Shown here in pieces: positions 1-10,130 of a stretch of DNA of 64,000 nucleotides. This stretch comes from a virus, in IMG/VR virus record IMGVR_UViG_3300031251_000005, positions 1 to 64,000 of that record. One strand, written 5' to 3'. The notes below the pieces were generated by a model that was given only the letters and a program-made list of their open reading frames with translations, was not told the origin of the DNA and did no database searches. Position 1 is the first letter of the stretch, and every line of letters begins with the position of its first letter. Made by a program: the position numbers and the translations under genes.

Positions 1-2774
1 TAGTTATTTGGTAAGAAACTAATTACATCAAAACCTTTTACACTAACTGGTTTATTAGCAGATAAATCTTCAATAAATTCAGATTTAGAAATAGTAGTAT
101 TAGATATATGTTTAGATATAATTGATCTAGTTAAAGATTCAATGTCTGTAGTAAGAGCATCATTCTTAAGATCTTCTTCAGTTAGATAGAATACTATATA
201 AGGAGATAGAGCGCCACTTACTTGAGTTGTTATATTATCACCTATATAAACCTCTAAAGTGTTAGGTTCACCCATAGGTGCATAGTATAAATTAACTCTT
301 TCATTTAAAGTACCTGCAATTGGATTTACTTCATCTTTTAAATAACCAATTATAATATCTGGTATATTAGCAGTATAACTAGCAGTAGTAATAGCTGTAG
401 CTAATTTATACTTAATATCTATCATAGTTATACCCACTACTTGTAAAGTAGAGTTAACATAATTAGTAACTGGTATAACATTTCCATTGCTATCTAATAT
501 ATAATCGCCTACATTATGTATTACAATTGGTTTTCCATCTCTATCTAATATGGTATCTCCAGCATTATGTTGTATTAGAAAATCTATAGTACCATCTGTA
601 TTAGTATTATATAAAAACCCATTAGGTCCAGATTGATATATATCTTCTTTATAAGTAGCATATACTACACTTGTATACTTTTGATATTCACCTACTGATA
701 GTATTTCTCTAGCTGGACAATATAATCCAGTCAAAGCTTTACCAAACTCTATGTTAATAGTTTCTTGAGTAGCTCCTATTACAGCAGGCATATCTTTACT
801 AATAAAATATAGATTATCAAAATTGGTTTCTAACCCAGTATTATCTCCAGCTACTAAGTAGAATATATTAAAATTACTATTTATATTTAAAAATATAGGA
901 GAAGTATTATTAATGATATTAAACATATTTAGTATTTCAGTCTCATCAAATTGATTAATATCAAAATTAGTATTAAAAGTAAAAGTAAAAGTAGCTACAC
1001 TATTTGATATACTAGAAACACTATTTAAATAGATAGTAGTCTTACTAGGTGCATCATAATAACTAAGTTGACATAATACATTTGATATACCTGGTGGTAT
1101 ACTAGCAGATAATACTAAAATATAATTATCATCTACTAGTGTAATATTAGCCCCTATTGTTCTTATATTATAATTTCTATTTAAATTAGTAGCTACATAT
1201 GTTCTACCTAACACATTAGGGGCAGATAAGTAATATGGTCTAGCTGTCATAATAGGTAAAGTATAATCTATTACATAATGAAATGGGCTATACATATATG
1301 TTTGATTATTAACATAATCACATAAATCCGAATTAGATAATCCATTTATATATAACAAATCATCATCACTTAAAATAGATATATTGCCATTAATATTTAA
1401 ATAGATAGCGTTAGGTAATATAGTAGTACGTCGTATTGAGTGAGTTACCATAGATTTATTATATCCACCACCAGATAAACCCCCACTAATATTAAATGCT
1501 ACTGAGCTATTAGCTGCTAATGGTGTAGATACTAATTTATTAATAGTTCTAGTGGGTAAACTCTTACTAGTTAGATAAATTTTATCAGTTACTGAATCTA
1601 CAATCTTTTGTGTAGAATAACCTAATAATACTAAATCCATTATTATATCAGATGGCCTAATAGGAGGTATTGTAGCGTTAATATGATAAATTGATCTTTG
1701 TCTAATTTCATCTATAGTAGCAGTATTACTACCACCAGATAATGTAGTGTTAGATAAGAATAAAATATCATTTATTTTACCTAATGTTGCAGCGCCTAGG
1801 TTTGGATTTAATGTATCAAAATCTACCCATTTAGCTGAAAAATTATTTATAGGGATTTGTGATAAATCTAAATTTAATACTCCTAATGTAGAATATATAT
1901 CTACTCGTATAGAAGTAGCTGAAGTGTTTATATTTTGATAAATATCAGGTAAATTAACTGTTAATGAATTAGTAGTATCATCTACTTGTAATAGTAATGT
2001 AGGTTTAGTAATATCATAGACCATAGGGCTATGTGTAGTTAATATTTCTACCCACTTACCTAAACCAGTATTAATATATGCTCTAGCATAATAGAAAGAA
2101 TTAGAATATGCTATTGTTTGTGAAAAAGCCGCAGCACTATTTAAAGTATATACTTTAGAAATATTAGTATATTGGATTACAGGAGCTGTAAATTGTAGAT
2201 ACTGTGTATTATTATATACTACTACCGCACTAGGTAATAGATTGTTAGATAAAGGTAATAATGGATTTGAAATTGTAGTATCATAAATTACTTGTATAAT
2301 GTTAGTATTCAAAATATTTATTTGAATAGGATAACATATACCTAAGTCTGTACCATTTACCGTAATTAATGTATCTCTAGGAAATACTACAGATTTAACA
2401 TTTGTACTATTATCTAAATAAACAGCATTAGCTAATAATTGTTGATAAGGTAACATCACTGTTATCTCACCTTTAGCGCCAGTTGCAAATATACCAATAA
2501 AGTCTTTATCAGACATATGACCGAATATATCTTGTTGTGTTTGAGCTAATTGTTTATATAATTTTCTAGTGCTAGAATTACTAGCAGAAATAGCAGCAGC
2601 TGTATTAGTAGCTGATACTTCTAATAAAAAACAAAAAGGACTAGTAGGGTCTACTACATCATCTCCATTTAATACATATTCTAATACATCTAAAGAAGCT
2701 TGTTGAATACTAGATGGATTAGAATTAAATGTGTTTATTTTACTCAATAATAGTTTAGTAGCTGTAGTAGTCAT
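1..2774 (-). CDS. Large virion structural protein, probably baseplate (partial, runs off left edge)
   Basis: An open minus-strand frame runs from the ATG at 2774 to the window edge without a stop, so only the first 924 or so codons are visible. The protein is rich in Asn, Thr, Ser and Ile with many predicted beta strands and no enzyme motif. Around positions 470-570 it carries two near-repeats of the form HNxGDxILDxxG, a style I associate with large baseplate wedge proteins. The ATG directly abuts the stop of the upstream structural gene at 2775, so the two are co-transcribed and probably translationally coupled. A baseplate role is inference from size and context; structural nature is fairly safe. 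Confidence 0.7.
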   Translation of the reverse strand, partial: MTTTATKLLLSKINTFNSNPSSIQQASLDVLEYVLNGDDVVDPTSPFCFLLEVSATNTAAAISASNSSTRKLYKQLAQTQQDIFGHMSDKDFIGIFATGAKGEITVMLPYQQLLANAVYLDNSTNVKSVVFPRDTLITVNGTDLGICYPIQINILNTNIIQVIYDTTISNPLLPLSNNLLPSAVVVYNNTQYLQFTAPVIQYTNISKVYTLNSAAAFSQTIAYSNSFYYARAYINTGLGKWVEILTTHSPMVYDITKPTLLLQVDDTTNSLTVNLPDIYQNINTSATSIRVDIYSTLGVLNLDLSQIPINNFSAKWVDFDTLNPNLGAATLGKINDILFLSNTTLSGGSNTATIDEIRQRSIYHINATIPPIRPSDIIMDLVLLGYSTQKIVDSVTDKIYLTSKSLPTRTINKLVSTPLAANSSVAFNISGGLSGGGYNKSMVTHSIRRTTILPNAIYLNINGNISILSDDDLLYINGLSNSDLCDYVNNQTYMYSPFHYVIDYTLPIMTARPYYLSAPNVLGRTYVATNLNRNYNIRTIGANITLVDDNYILVLSASIPPGISNVLCQLSYYDAPSKTTIYLNSVSSISNSVATFTFTFNTNFDINQFDETEILNMFNIINNTSPIFLNINSNFNIFYLVAGDNTGLETNFDNLYFISKDMPAVIGATQETINIEFGKALTGLYCPAREILSVGEYQKYTSVVYATYKEDIYQSGPNGFLYNTNTDGTIDFLIQHNAGDTILDRDGKPIVIHNVGDYILDSNGNVIPVTNYVNSTLQVVGITMIDIKYKLATAITTASYTANIPDIIIGYLKDEVNPIAGTLNERVNLYYAPMGEPNTLEVYIGDNITTQVSGALSPYIVFYLTEEDLKNDALTTDIESLTRSIISKHISNTTISKSEFIEDLSANKPVSVKGFDVISFLPNN

Positions 2775-3965
2775 TTATTTTCCTTTTGTATCTAATGGCA
2801 TTACTGGTGAACCAGACCAAGGTGATAGAGTAGCTGCTCCGGTAGGATTACTATTTGTATTATTCTTATTCTCATTTGCAGCATTGCCTACTATACTCAT
2901 AATTTCATTATATTCATCTATATAAGCGTACCACTCTAACTCCATAGTAGGACTAATGCGCGGATACATTCTAAAGTTCATTAAAGATTTTCTAGGTATT
3001 CCTAGACTAGTAATACCAGATACTTTTATTAGTTTAGTAATTACACCATTAGAATTGGGTACCATATCTGGATTGAAAGTAGCCACAGTTCTATTAAATT
3101 CTATTATTAAGATAGGATCATCATACGTAGCACCTTGACATCTTAGATTAATCTGAATTTGATCAGACTCTTGTGACATATGTGTACCTAGAGTATATCC
3201 ATGTGGAGCACCTAATGGTGCACTAGTAGGGAATGCTATTGTAGAAAATATTTTTTGTACAAAAGTTCTAGATCTATCTAAAACTAATCTCCAAATTCTA
3301 GTTTCATAGTCTTTTCTATTCTCTATTACATTAATAGGAAATGGTAACATAGAACCTTCAGTTACTCTAGTTCCATATTCTAACCAAGTAGAAAACATAG
3401 CATTAATTGGATCACCTTCCATATTAGCAAAAGTTGCAGTTAAATCATATGCATTATAGATACCAGGTTTGCCATCAATCATGCTAATCTGTTCTTTATT
3501 ATATCCCTCATTACTAGTATATGTATCTGCTACAAAATCAGGTGGTTGTGATAAAGATATTAATAAGTTTGATATAGGTATAAATGCACATTTATCATCT
3601 ATAATTTCTGATCTATTATTATCACCAACTACATTTGGTACATCATCTTTCCATGTTATAGAACCTTTATCAAAACCAATTGGATTTAACATACATCTTA
3701 TCAAAGCACCCATACTACGTGGGTTACTATTGGCTAGAAAGCTCATTTTACGTATACCTATTACATTATAGTATGATAGGTTTAAATGGGGTTTTGTGAA
3801 GAAAACTAAACCTTGGTTATCAGAATTGTGTGGTATAGCAGGTATCCCTCCGAGTGCATTTAGCCCTCGAAAAACAGAATAAGTAGATACACCAATTCCC
3901 CCAAAACCAGGACCTCTAGATGCTAAATCATCTAAGTCTAAATTTCTATTATTAATATCAACCAT
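2775..3965 (-). CDS. Virion structural protein of unknown function
   Basis: This 396-residue protein has a Gly/Ser/Pro-rich start (residues 14-45), a mixed alpha/beta middle and a low-complexity Asn/Thr/Ser/Pro tail after about residue 360. No catalytic motif, signal peptide or membrane segment is visible. It is the first gene of the minus-strand unit that continues into the large structural gene at 2774 and is divergent from the plus-strand gene at 3999, with only 33 bp between the two starts, so both promoters must overlap or lie within coding sequence. I do not recognise the family; tail or baseplate is the likely location given the neighbour. Confidence 0.65.
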   Translation of the reverse strand: MVDINNRNLDLDDLASRGPGFGGIGVSTYSVFRGLNALGGIPAIPHNSDNQGLVFFTKPHLNLSYYNVIGIRKMSFLANSNPRSMGALIRCMLNPIGFDKGSITWKDDVPNVVGDNNRSEIIDDKCAFIPISNLLISLSQPPDFVADTYTSNEGYNKEQISMIDGKPGIYNAYDLTATFANMEGDPINAMFSTWLEYGTRVTEGSMLPFPINVIENRKDYETRIWRLVLDRSRTFVQKIFSTIAFPTSAPLGAPHGYTLGTHMSQESDQIQINLRCQGATYDDPILIIEFNRTVATFNPDMVPNSNGVITKLIKVSGITSLGIPRKSLMNFRMYPRISPTMELEWYAYIDEYNEIMSIVGNAANENKNNTNSNPTGAATLSPWSGSPVMPLDTKGK

Positions 3966-3998
3966 GTTTTTTATCCATTAAAGGTAAGGAAAGTAAAA

Positions 3999-5237
3999 AT
4001 GAAAATAGATTTAACACCCTTAGAAATTGCCCAGCAAGCTGCAGGAGCTATCAATGCTGCTAGATTTTCTTCTTTGCCTGAGTATACTGCATCCACGAGA
4101 TTAGCACCTATTGTTCTTATTGATAAACGTGTATTAGTCACTGATCCTAAATTAACCACTGCTTTATTACAGACTTTACTTTCAGTTTATTGCAGTTATT
4201 ATTTAACTGCAATAAACTTATCTATGCAAGTTGGTAATGTTAAAGTTATGCGCTTATTAGATCAATTCTCCACTAATAGAGATTTATTAACTGCTGCTAG
4301 TAACAATATCGCTTTTACACTAGAAGATATTGATGATGACTCAACCGTACTACCTAATTATAGTTTAGAGTCTGGTACTATATCAGATGATGGAAATGTT
4401 TATAAATATAATAAAAAATATAAAAAACCAAATTATGGAGGTAGTATAAAATATAGTAACACATCTACTACATCAAATAATAATAGTAACACATCTACTA
4501 CATCAAATAATAATGGAGCATATCAAGCTGGTTTAGATAAAGCCAGATCTAGTGAAAAACCTTATAGTGTTGATAAAACCATTCATAACATTATTGATGA
4601 AAGTAATTTAGCAGTGGGTAAATTACTAGAGGTACATTTAGTACAAGGTAATCAAAGTGTAACTATTCCAGTGCATGCTACTCTAGTACCTAAGTCTATT
4701 GAGCCTGAAGATTTTATTGATATAGCTAAAGCTAATTCAGTTGATAAATCAGCTTCAGGTAGATGGCATCAATGGCGCGCTGGTGAAATTAGATTTATTA
4801 AAGACTATCTATTAACTCAAGATTTAATTGAGGCAGATAAGAAAGCTCTACTAGCTGATAAAACTGGTACTCTTTTAAGCACTAGATCTAAACGCACCAA
4901 AGGTGTTTTTGCGGCTTTATTAAGCGGGTATGCATCGCCTAATGCTGTTTCTACTATGATTATTATTAGTAAACAGACAGCTAGTGATTTAGAACTAGCT
5001 ATTAAAGGTAGTTTAAAGAATGCTCATGTTAGACAACAATACTTTGAAAGTAATTCTACTATGATGTTAGTAGTTGTTGATGTGCGTATGGAAAGGTTCA
5101 CTATTTATCAACGTGGTATTGCTGATTATAAAGAACATACATTAGAAGATATTAAAGGGAATAATAGTAAGACAAATGGTACTGATCTCGAAGCTATATT
5201 AAAAGCATACCAATTAGGTAATGCTGCACCTATTTAA
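3999..5237 (+). CDS. Putative virion structural protein with short internal repeat
   Basis: A 412-residue protein that starts at an ATG preceded by an AAGGAAAG-like ribosome site. The first 120 residues are helical with hydrophobic stretches; residues about 150-175 are a Ser/Thr/Asn linker encoded by two exact 30-bp direct repeats; the C-terminal 250 residues are mixed alpha/beta. No known catalytic motif was found. It heads a plus-strand run of structural-type genes. The linker repeat suggests a flexible hinge that can change length by slippage. Function is not recognised. Confidence 0.6.
   Translation: MKIDLTPLEIAQQAAGAINAARFSSLPEYTASTRLAPIVLIDKRVLVTDPKLTTALLQTLLSVYCSYYLTAINLSMQVGNVKVMRLLDQFSTNRDLLTAASNNIAFTLEDIDDDSTVLPNYSLESGTISDDGNVYKYNKKYKKPNYGGSIKYSNTSTTSNNNSNTSTTSNNNGAYQAGLDKARSSEKPYSVDKTIHNIIDESNLAVGKLLEVHLVQGNQSVTIPVHATLVPKSIEPEDFIDIAKANSVDKSASGRWHQWRAGEIRFIKDYLLTQDLIEADKKALLADKTGTLLSTRSKRTKGVFAALLSGYASPNAVSTMIIISKQTASDLELAIKGSLKNAHVRQQYFESNSTMMLVVVDVRMERFTIYQRGIADYKEHTLEDIKGNNSKTNGTDLEAILKAYQLGNAAPI
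4455..4514 (+). repeat. Two tandem copies of a 30-bp in-frame repeat
   Basis: Positions 4455-4484 and 4485-4514 are identical 30-bp units that encode SNTSTTSNNN twice. They lie in the linker of the gene at 3999. The unit is a multiple of three, so copy-number change would keep the frame. Confidence 0.95.
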
Positions 5238-5281
5238 TTAAGATAAATATATTACTATTATTACTTTATAGGATTTAGAAA

Positions 5282-6190
5282 ATGGCAGTATCAATTTACA
5301 ATATGGGAAATTATTTTAAATCTTTATTACCATCTTTTAAAAGGAAAGATGTAATAACAGATGCATTGCATAGTTTTGAAGAACTTAGCACTACTATTCA
5401 GTCAGCTTATTCTTTAGCTATTCCTGAGTTAAAAGGTAAAACTTTAGATAATACTACAGTTCAATTTAAAAGACAAATAAATAGTTTTGATAAATCTACT
5501 TTTAAAACAATTGCTAAAGCTATTGATATTATCTTAGATAATCAAGATAAAATTACAGAAGTTATTCATAGTGAATTTACTGATGAGACTCTAAAAATAA
5601 ATGTAGATTATTATAAACTAAACTTACTAAAATATCTAGAAGCTATTAATCTATTTAATGACTACACTAGAATGTGGTTAAATGCAGTAGTATATGAAAC
5701 TCTAGTGGAAAAGAATATTTTAGTAGGGATTGATAGTCCTACTATTAAAAAAGATATTGCTCATGTAAATTCTTTAGATTTAATTTCTAGCTTTGCTACT
5801 GCTGTAAATATGTTAGCTATTCCTTTTAGTGAATTTTTAACTTCTATTAAGAGTTTAAAAGGACATTTATATAATGAGAGTGATTGGGATTCTGGGCACA
5901 ACATAATAAATAATAAATTAGATCCATTTAGATCTAATTTCTTGCCTGTAAATTGGAATCCTTTTTATCATCTTGGTTTAATGGTAAATGCGTGGCGCAT
6001 GGCTAAATATGAGCGTAATAAAGCAGAATTAGCAAGATTACAATTAATGTTATTATCATTAGATCAACAAAAAGAAGTAGCTACTAGTCAAGAAAAGAAA
6101 GATAATCTTGAAAAACAAATCAAGTATTATTCTAACCTAAGTAACAAGATCTCTGCTAAAATAGAAGACCTTGAAGAATCAGCTAGGTAA
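5282..6190 (+). CDS. Helical virion-associated protein, unknown function
   Basis: A 302-residue, mostly alpha-helical protein starting at ATG 5282 behind a TAGGA site. The last 60 residues (about 240-302) are strongly charged, with heptad-like Leu spacing typical of a coiled coil. No signal peptide or catalytic motif is seen. It lies between two structural-type genes and the next gene starts 4 bp after its stop, so the genes are coupled. I do not recognise the family; a scaffold or structural role would be inference from position only. Confidence 0.6.
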   Translation: MAVSIYNMGNYFKSLLPSFKRKDVITDALHSFEELSTTIQSAYSLAIPELKGKTLDNTTVQFKRQINSFDKSTFKTIAKAIDIILDNQDKITEVIHSEFTDETLKINVDYYKLNLLKYLEAINLFNDYTRMWLNAVVYETLVEKNILVGIDSPTIKKDIAHVNSLDLISSFATAVNMLAIPFSEFLTSIKSLKGHLYNESDWDSGHNIINNKLDPFRSNFLPVNWNPFYHLGLMVNAWRMAKYERNKAELARLQLMLLSLDQQKEVATSQEKKDNLEKQIKYYSNLSNKISAKIEDLEESAR

Positions 6191-6194
6191 CAAT

Positions 6195-6830
6195 ATGATA
6201 GAATTTGATCAAAATGTATGTCTATTAGTTCATACTATCTTTAAGGATCAGTATAATACCCCTAATCGTAAGTTACCATTTTTAATGGAAATCTTAAAAC
6301 TAGTAAACACTTATAATGTTAATTTACCAGCATTTAATAAGAGTGTAGCTTATTGGGAATTTATGAATGCTTGTTTAAAGAATATTGAAATGGGCACATG
6401 GGTTACTTTACCTAGATTCTGGATAGAATATTGTTGCGCTTCTTCTCATTTGCCTTTAACAGAGTTAGAAGCTAAACTAGAATATAAGAAGTATTTAGCT
6501 AATAGAGAAACTATATTAAAAAGATTAGGATTACCTATCCAAGAACAAAATGACAAATATGTTATTTTATATTGGGCTAGAATTAAAAAGAATGATGAGA
6601 ATATAATGGGTATAGCACATGCTTTATTGAGAATATACTTATATTTTCAAAAAGGACATTTACATGGAATAGAGAATAATGGAGCAGTGGGTCCTAAACC
6701 ATTAGATCAATCTATTTGGCCTTCTTTTGATAGTGCTAATTTAAACTCTAACCCATTAGTTGGTAATAATAAATTTGAAGTATTAAAATATAATGCCTTT
6801 GGCAATGATGATAGAAATAGAATGATCTAA
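6195..6830 (+). CDS. Hypothetical protein in the structural operon
   Basis: 211 residues from ATG 6195. A longer reading from a TTG at 6171 would overlap the upstream gene by 20 bp; the ATG is preferred because an AGGTAA ribosome site sits just upstream of it. The protein is helical with several Trp/Tyr-rich segments (for example WVTLPRFWIEYCC near residues 70-80) and no known motif. It is tightly packed between the helical protein at 5282 and the small protein at 6840. Function is not recognised. Confidence 0.55.
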   Translation: MIEFDQNVCLLVHTIFKDQYNTPNRKLPFLMEILKLVNTYNVNLPAFNKSVAYWEFMNACLKNIEMGTWVTLPRFWIEYCCASSHLPLTELEAKLEYKKYLANRETILKRLGLPIQEQNDKYVILYWARIKKNDENIMGIAHALLRIYLYFQKGHLHGIENNGAVGPKPLDQSIWPSFDSANLNSNPLVGNNKFEVLKYNAFGNDDRNRMI

Positions 6831-6839
6831 GGAGTTTCT

Positions 6840-7052
6840 ATGAGTGATGCACTACCAATTGTTAGAGATTCTAAAGGTAGAATCTCACATGTACAAAAAA
6901 GAAAACTAATGTTAGCTATTGTTAGCCCTAAATTACCAGGGCCAGCTAAAAAGATAATTCAAAAATGGCTAACTACACGTACCCCAGTAGTGGGTAGTAC
7001 CAGTCTATATAACGCTTTAGTAGCAGCACAAAACATTAAAGCTATTTGGTAA
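6840..7052 (+). CDS. Small protein sharing a domain with a tail-fibre-region protein
   Basis: A 70-residue basic protein with a good ribosome site (AAGGAG) 8 bp before the ATG. Almost its whole length aligns with the first 66 residues of the protein at 43119-43673. Shared positions include M-[ST]-D, R, G, Q, LA, KWL and a GST-like turn, with most other positions conservative. Here the domain stands alone; there it is joined to a fibre-type C-terminal domain. The domain may be a small helical oligomerisation or attachment module, but that is inference. A hairpin terminator follows. Confidence 0.65.
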   Translation: MSDALPIVRDSKGRISHVQKRKLMLAIVSPKLPGPAKKIIQKWLTTRTPVVGSTSLYNALVAAQNIKAIW

Positions 7053-7062
7053 ATAAATTTAG

Positions 7063-7106
7063 AATACATAAGGTTAGTATATTAAATATACTAATCTTAT
7101 GTATTT
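7063..7106 (+). terminator. Long hairpin terminator
   Basis: An inverted repeat of about 20 bp per arm (AATACATAAGGTTAGTATAT and its near-perfect complement), followed by ATTTAAT. It separates the small gene at 6840 from the inner-head-type gene at 7161. Confidence 0.7.
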
Positions 7107-7160
7107 AATACAACTGAAGTACTTTTAATTAATTAATTAAACATATTTAGGATATACAAA

Positions 7161-8501
7161 ATGAGAAGATTAGACTTAGGTTTAGAAGAAATTCAAGAAG
7201 TAATTGATTTTGGTGATGACAGTGAATTAACTGTATATGGAGAAAACGAATTCGAAAGTAGCGGTGCTACTGATGTTTTGGAATCTGCTATTGAAACTGC
7301 TTCTGAAGCAGCAGTTGGTTTGGAAGAAATTAAAGAAGCTTTGGAACTATCGTTGACCAATGGTGGATTGACTGAACAAGGTGCACTCTTTGCTAATATT
7401 GCTATTAAAAATACAGTAGCTGCTGGTTATGGCGTCGCTAAACCATTGCCATCAATGGAATCTATTAATAGTAATACTGGTCGTATGCAAATTACTGGTT
7501 TTGCTTTAGAGACTGTTAATAAAGAAGCAGAAGGTATTTTTGCGCGTATTAAAGCCTTTATTCAAAAATGGATTCAAAAAGTAGTAGAATTTTGGAATAA
7601 ATATATTAGTAATGTAGGCCGATTAGTTTTTAGTGCAAAAAAATTAGCAACCAAAGCCCGTGAACATAAAGGTGTGGTAAAAGAAAAAGAGATTGAACTA
7701 AGCGGCGCACTTTTAGAAAATTTACAAATTAATAGTGAAATTAATTTTTCAAAAATTATTGCTGGTATTAAAAGTTTAGAGACCACAGTAAACCCAAAAA
7801 ATTCAGAAACAATAGCTTTAATTCTTGAACAAACAGCAGAAAAACTAAGTAACTTTGATGTTTCTACCGTTGAAAAAGCTGAAGCACTGAAAACCATTTT
7901 AGATGGAGAAATATTTAGTTCAGATCACGAGATTGCTCAATGGAAATCCGGTGGTTGGACCGAATCTACTTATAAACAATTTTTATCTACCAACACGGTT
8001 ACATATTTAGTCACACCTAAACTCATTGGTGATAAGATCAATGTTGTTGAAATTAAAAATGATTTAAGTGGTCGTACTACTGGTATTAAAGTGGCATTAA
8101 AAGACATACCTGGGGTTGGAAGATTAATCAAAGCTCAAAAAGTTAAAGCTTTAACACCTGATGAAATTGAAACCGCAGCTAATGCCGTTGTCAGCATAGC
8201 AGGTCACATTGTATCATTTAAAAATGTTATTTCTGAAAGAGAAAAAATTGTTAATAACATTGTTAAGTCTGCTGAAAAACTTTCTTCTAAATTAGAAAAA
8301 ACTAACTTAGAAGCTTCTAAAACAGAAACATATGTTTTTCTGAAATTTTATTTATCTAGTATTCCAGCAATCGCTCAAGCTACTGTTGCACCAATTCTTG
8401 ATGCACAAAAAGTTGCAACTGGTTCTAGTAGAAGTTTGTATGATTATGCGGTATATTCTTACAAAAATCTAGGGGAAAAATCAACAGATAAAAAAGATTA
8501 A
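7161..8501 (+). CDS. Putative inner-head (packaged) protein with capsid-targeting N-terminus
   Basis: 446 residues. The first twelve, MRRLDLGLEEIQ, are identical to those of the protein at 12141 although the rest is unrelated. This resembles the short capsid-targeting peptides of T4 internal proteins. Residues 13-117 are acidic and contain PSME100|S and FALE117|T, matching the maturation-protease motif seen in the capsid protein and portal. An amphipathic helix with aromatic residues (about 125-150) follows. Codon use is unlike most neighbours (more CGT for Arg, more TTG/CTG for Leu) and resembles that of the capsid gene, suggesting an abundant product. It is a single-gene unit flanked by hairpins. 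Packaging and cleavage are inference. Confidence 0.65.
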   Translation: MRRLDLGLEEIQEVIDFGDDSELTVYGENEFESSGATDVLESAIETASEAAVGLEEIKEALELSLTNGGLTEQGALFANIAIKNTVAAGYGVAKPLPSMESINSNTGRMQITGFALETVNKEAEGIFARIKAFIQKWIQKVVEFWNKYISNVGRLVFSAKKLATKAREHKGVVKEKEIELSGALLENLQINSEINFSKIIAGIKSLETTVNPKNSETIALILEQTAEKLSNFDVSTVEKAEALKTILDGEIFSSDHEIAQWKSGGWTESTYKQFLSTNTVTYLVTPKLIGDKINVVEIKNDLSGRTTGIKVALKDIPGVGRLIKAQKVKALTPDEIETAANAVVSIAGHIVSFKNVISEREKIVNNIVKSAEKLSSKLEKTNLEASKTETYVFLKFYLSSIPAIAQATVAPILDAQKVATGSSRSLYDYAVYSYKNLGEKSTDKKD

Positions 8502-8527
8502 TTAACTATTAGTTGATTAGCTATATT

Positions 8528-8557
8528 AGGAGAGTAGGGGATATCCCCTACTCTCCT
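8528..8557 (+). terminator. Perfect 15-bp-arm terminator with T run
   Basis: A perfect palindrome with arms of AGGAGAGTAGGGGAT is followed directly by a T run. It closes the inner-head gene at 7161. Confidence 0.9.
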
Positions 8558-8588
8558 TTTTTATGCTGTTCTTTATTAATATGATCGA

Positions 8589-8598
8589 TAATCGTATA
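8589..8598 (+). promoter_or_regulatory. Candidate late promoter element TAATCGTATA
   Basis: The decamer TAATCGTATA lies about 32 bp upstream of the structural gene at 8631. The same decamer occurs at 13367, about 26 bp before another structural gene and likewise just after a terminator. Two sites are too few to prove a promoter. Confidence 0.35.
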
Positions 8599-8630
8599 GT
8601 AACCAAGAACATCTACTGAGGTAATAATAT

Positions 8631-10130
8631 ATGCCTAAATTAGTAATACCAGTAGCAGATACAGATAGTACTATTAGTAGACTAGTTGTTAAATCTGTTA
8701 TTGAACAACTTTTATATTCTACAGAGATAGAATATATTAAAGATATAGTTTATCATCAACGTGGTGATATCAATGCTACTTCACAATTATATAACAGCAA
8801 TGAAACTTTGAGATTGGAAGTGAATGATTTAATAGAAGTAGATTATAAGAGTACTCAAGATGAAGATACCTTCGATTTTACTAAGTATCAGTTTGAATAT
8901 CCACCTATATTTATAGCTAAAGAGTTAGGTATTAATATTCATCCAATGCATGCTAAAGAACAATTAACTATTAATTTCACATATAGATCTAAAAGTTACG
9001 ATAAATTAACTACTTGGTTAAACAGCTTTAGACGTAAAATTAATATATCCTCACCTAGTGCTTTTCATGATATACAATATAACTATAGTATACCATCTGA
9101 CTTATCTGCTTATTTACATCAGGTATATACATTACAAGAGACAGTAGCTCCATATGGAATTACATTAAGAGATTTCTTATTACAGAATTTTGCCAATAGT
9201 GGATTAGTAACTAGACGCAATCAAAGTGATACTAAACAAACCTTAGCTATGAATGTTAAGAATACTGGTTGTTTAGGTATGTTTACCGTATTACCTGAGA
9301 TACAAGAAACTGGACATGAACCACCTCTATCTATGGTTACTTTTACTTATGTTATTAGATATGATAGAGTAACCTCTTTATTATTGGAATATCAAAAGTA
9401 TATTCATAATCAAGTGATAGATTTACAGTTTATTAATAAATACCATGATCGTAGATATCATAATAACCCACATTCTGGTATCACTACTTTTTCTCAATCA
9501 GTTAATAAAGCCACAGCAAATCAATATGGTTTATTAGATTATCCAGACAATGGAGTATATACTGGAGATGGTTGGTATCCTAAGTTAAACTTTGAACATG
9601 TTAAATCTAGTCAGATTATCCCTATCCAAATGGATTTAACTAACTTAAGATCAGTTTTAGATTTAAATCTATTATCTACTGTAGGTTTTCCTCAGTGGTT
9701 ACTTACATTAATGGGTAGATTTTATTCTCATTTATGTACACCATATAAATGGCCTTATTTATTTGAAGTCTTTGAAGTAAATTCAAAAGATACATTATTA
9801 CCAGTTTTTGTAGATAGTAATTTTCATCTAGTATCTGAGATAGATATGAACCCTAGAAATAGGTATTATATTAGAATTACATTATTTACTTTTTTATTTA
9901 ATGTAGACTTTACTGATTTATATACTGAACCAGCTACTCTATTACAATTATTACAATATATAAATCCTAAAGTTACCCTAGATATAATAGGGAATGGTAG
10001 TTATGCTACTCCACAGAGTGTATTTAAAGCTCTAAATCTTATAAATAATAGTGACTCAATATTAATGGGGTTACCTACACAAATGTTTTCAAATTTAATT
10101 GTTAGGAGAATGACTGATGCCACTGTATAA
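8631..10130 (+). CDS. Virion structural protein of unknown function
   Basis: A 499-residue protein rich in Tyr, Asn, Thr and Leu with no signal peptide, membrane segment or enzyme motif. It starts an operon of structural-type genes after a terminator and a candidate late promoter. Its 3' end overlaps the next gene by 14 bp, so the two products are probably made in a fixed ratio. The beta-rich character and aromatic content suit a tail or baseplate protein; the family is not recognised. Confidence 0.65.
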   Translation: MPKLVIPVADTDSTISRLVVKSVIEQLLYSTEIEYIKDIVYHQRGDINATSQLYNSNETLRLEVNDLIEVDYKSTQDEDTFDFTKYQFEYPPIFIAKELGINIHPMHAKEQLTINFTYRSKSYDKLTTWLNSFRRKINISSPSAFHDIQYNYSIPSDLSAYLHQVYTLQETVAPYGITLRDFLLQNFANSGLVTRRNQSDTKQTLAMNVKNTGCLGMFTVLPEIQETGHEPPLSMVTFTYVIRYDRVTSLLLEYQKYIHNQVIDLQFINKYHDRRYHNNPHSGITTFSQSVNKATANQYGLLDYPDNGVYTGDGWYPKLNFEHVKSSQIIPIQMDLTNLRSVLDLNLLSTVGFPQWLLTLMGRFYSHLCTPYKWPYLFEVFEVNSKDTLLPVFVDSNFHLVSEIDMNPRNRYYIRITLFTFLFNVDFTDLYTEPATLLQLLQYINPKVTLDIIGNGSYATPQSVFKALNLINNSDSILMGLPTQMFSNLIVRRMTDATV

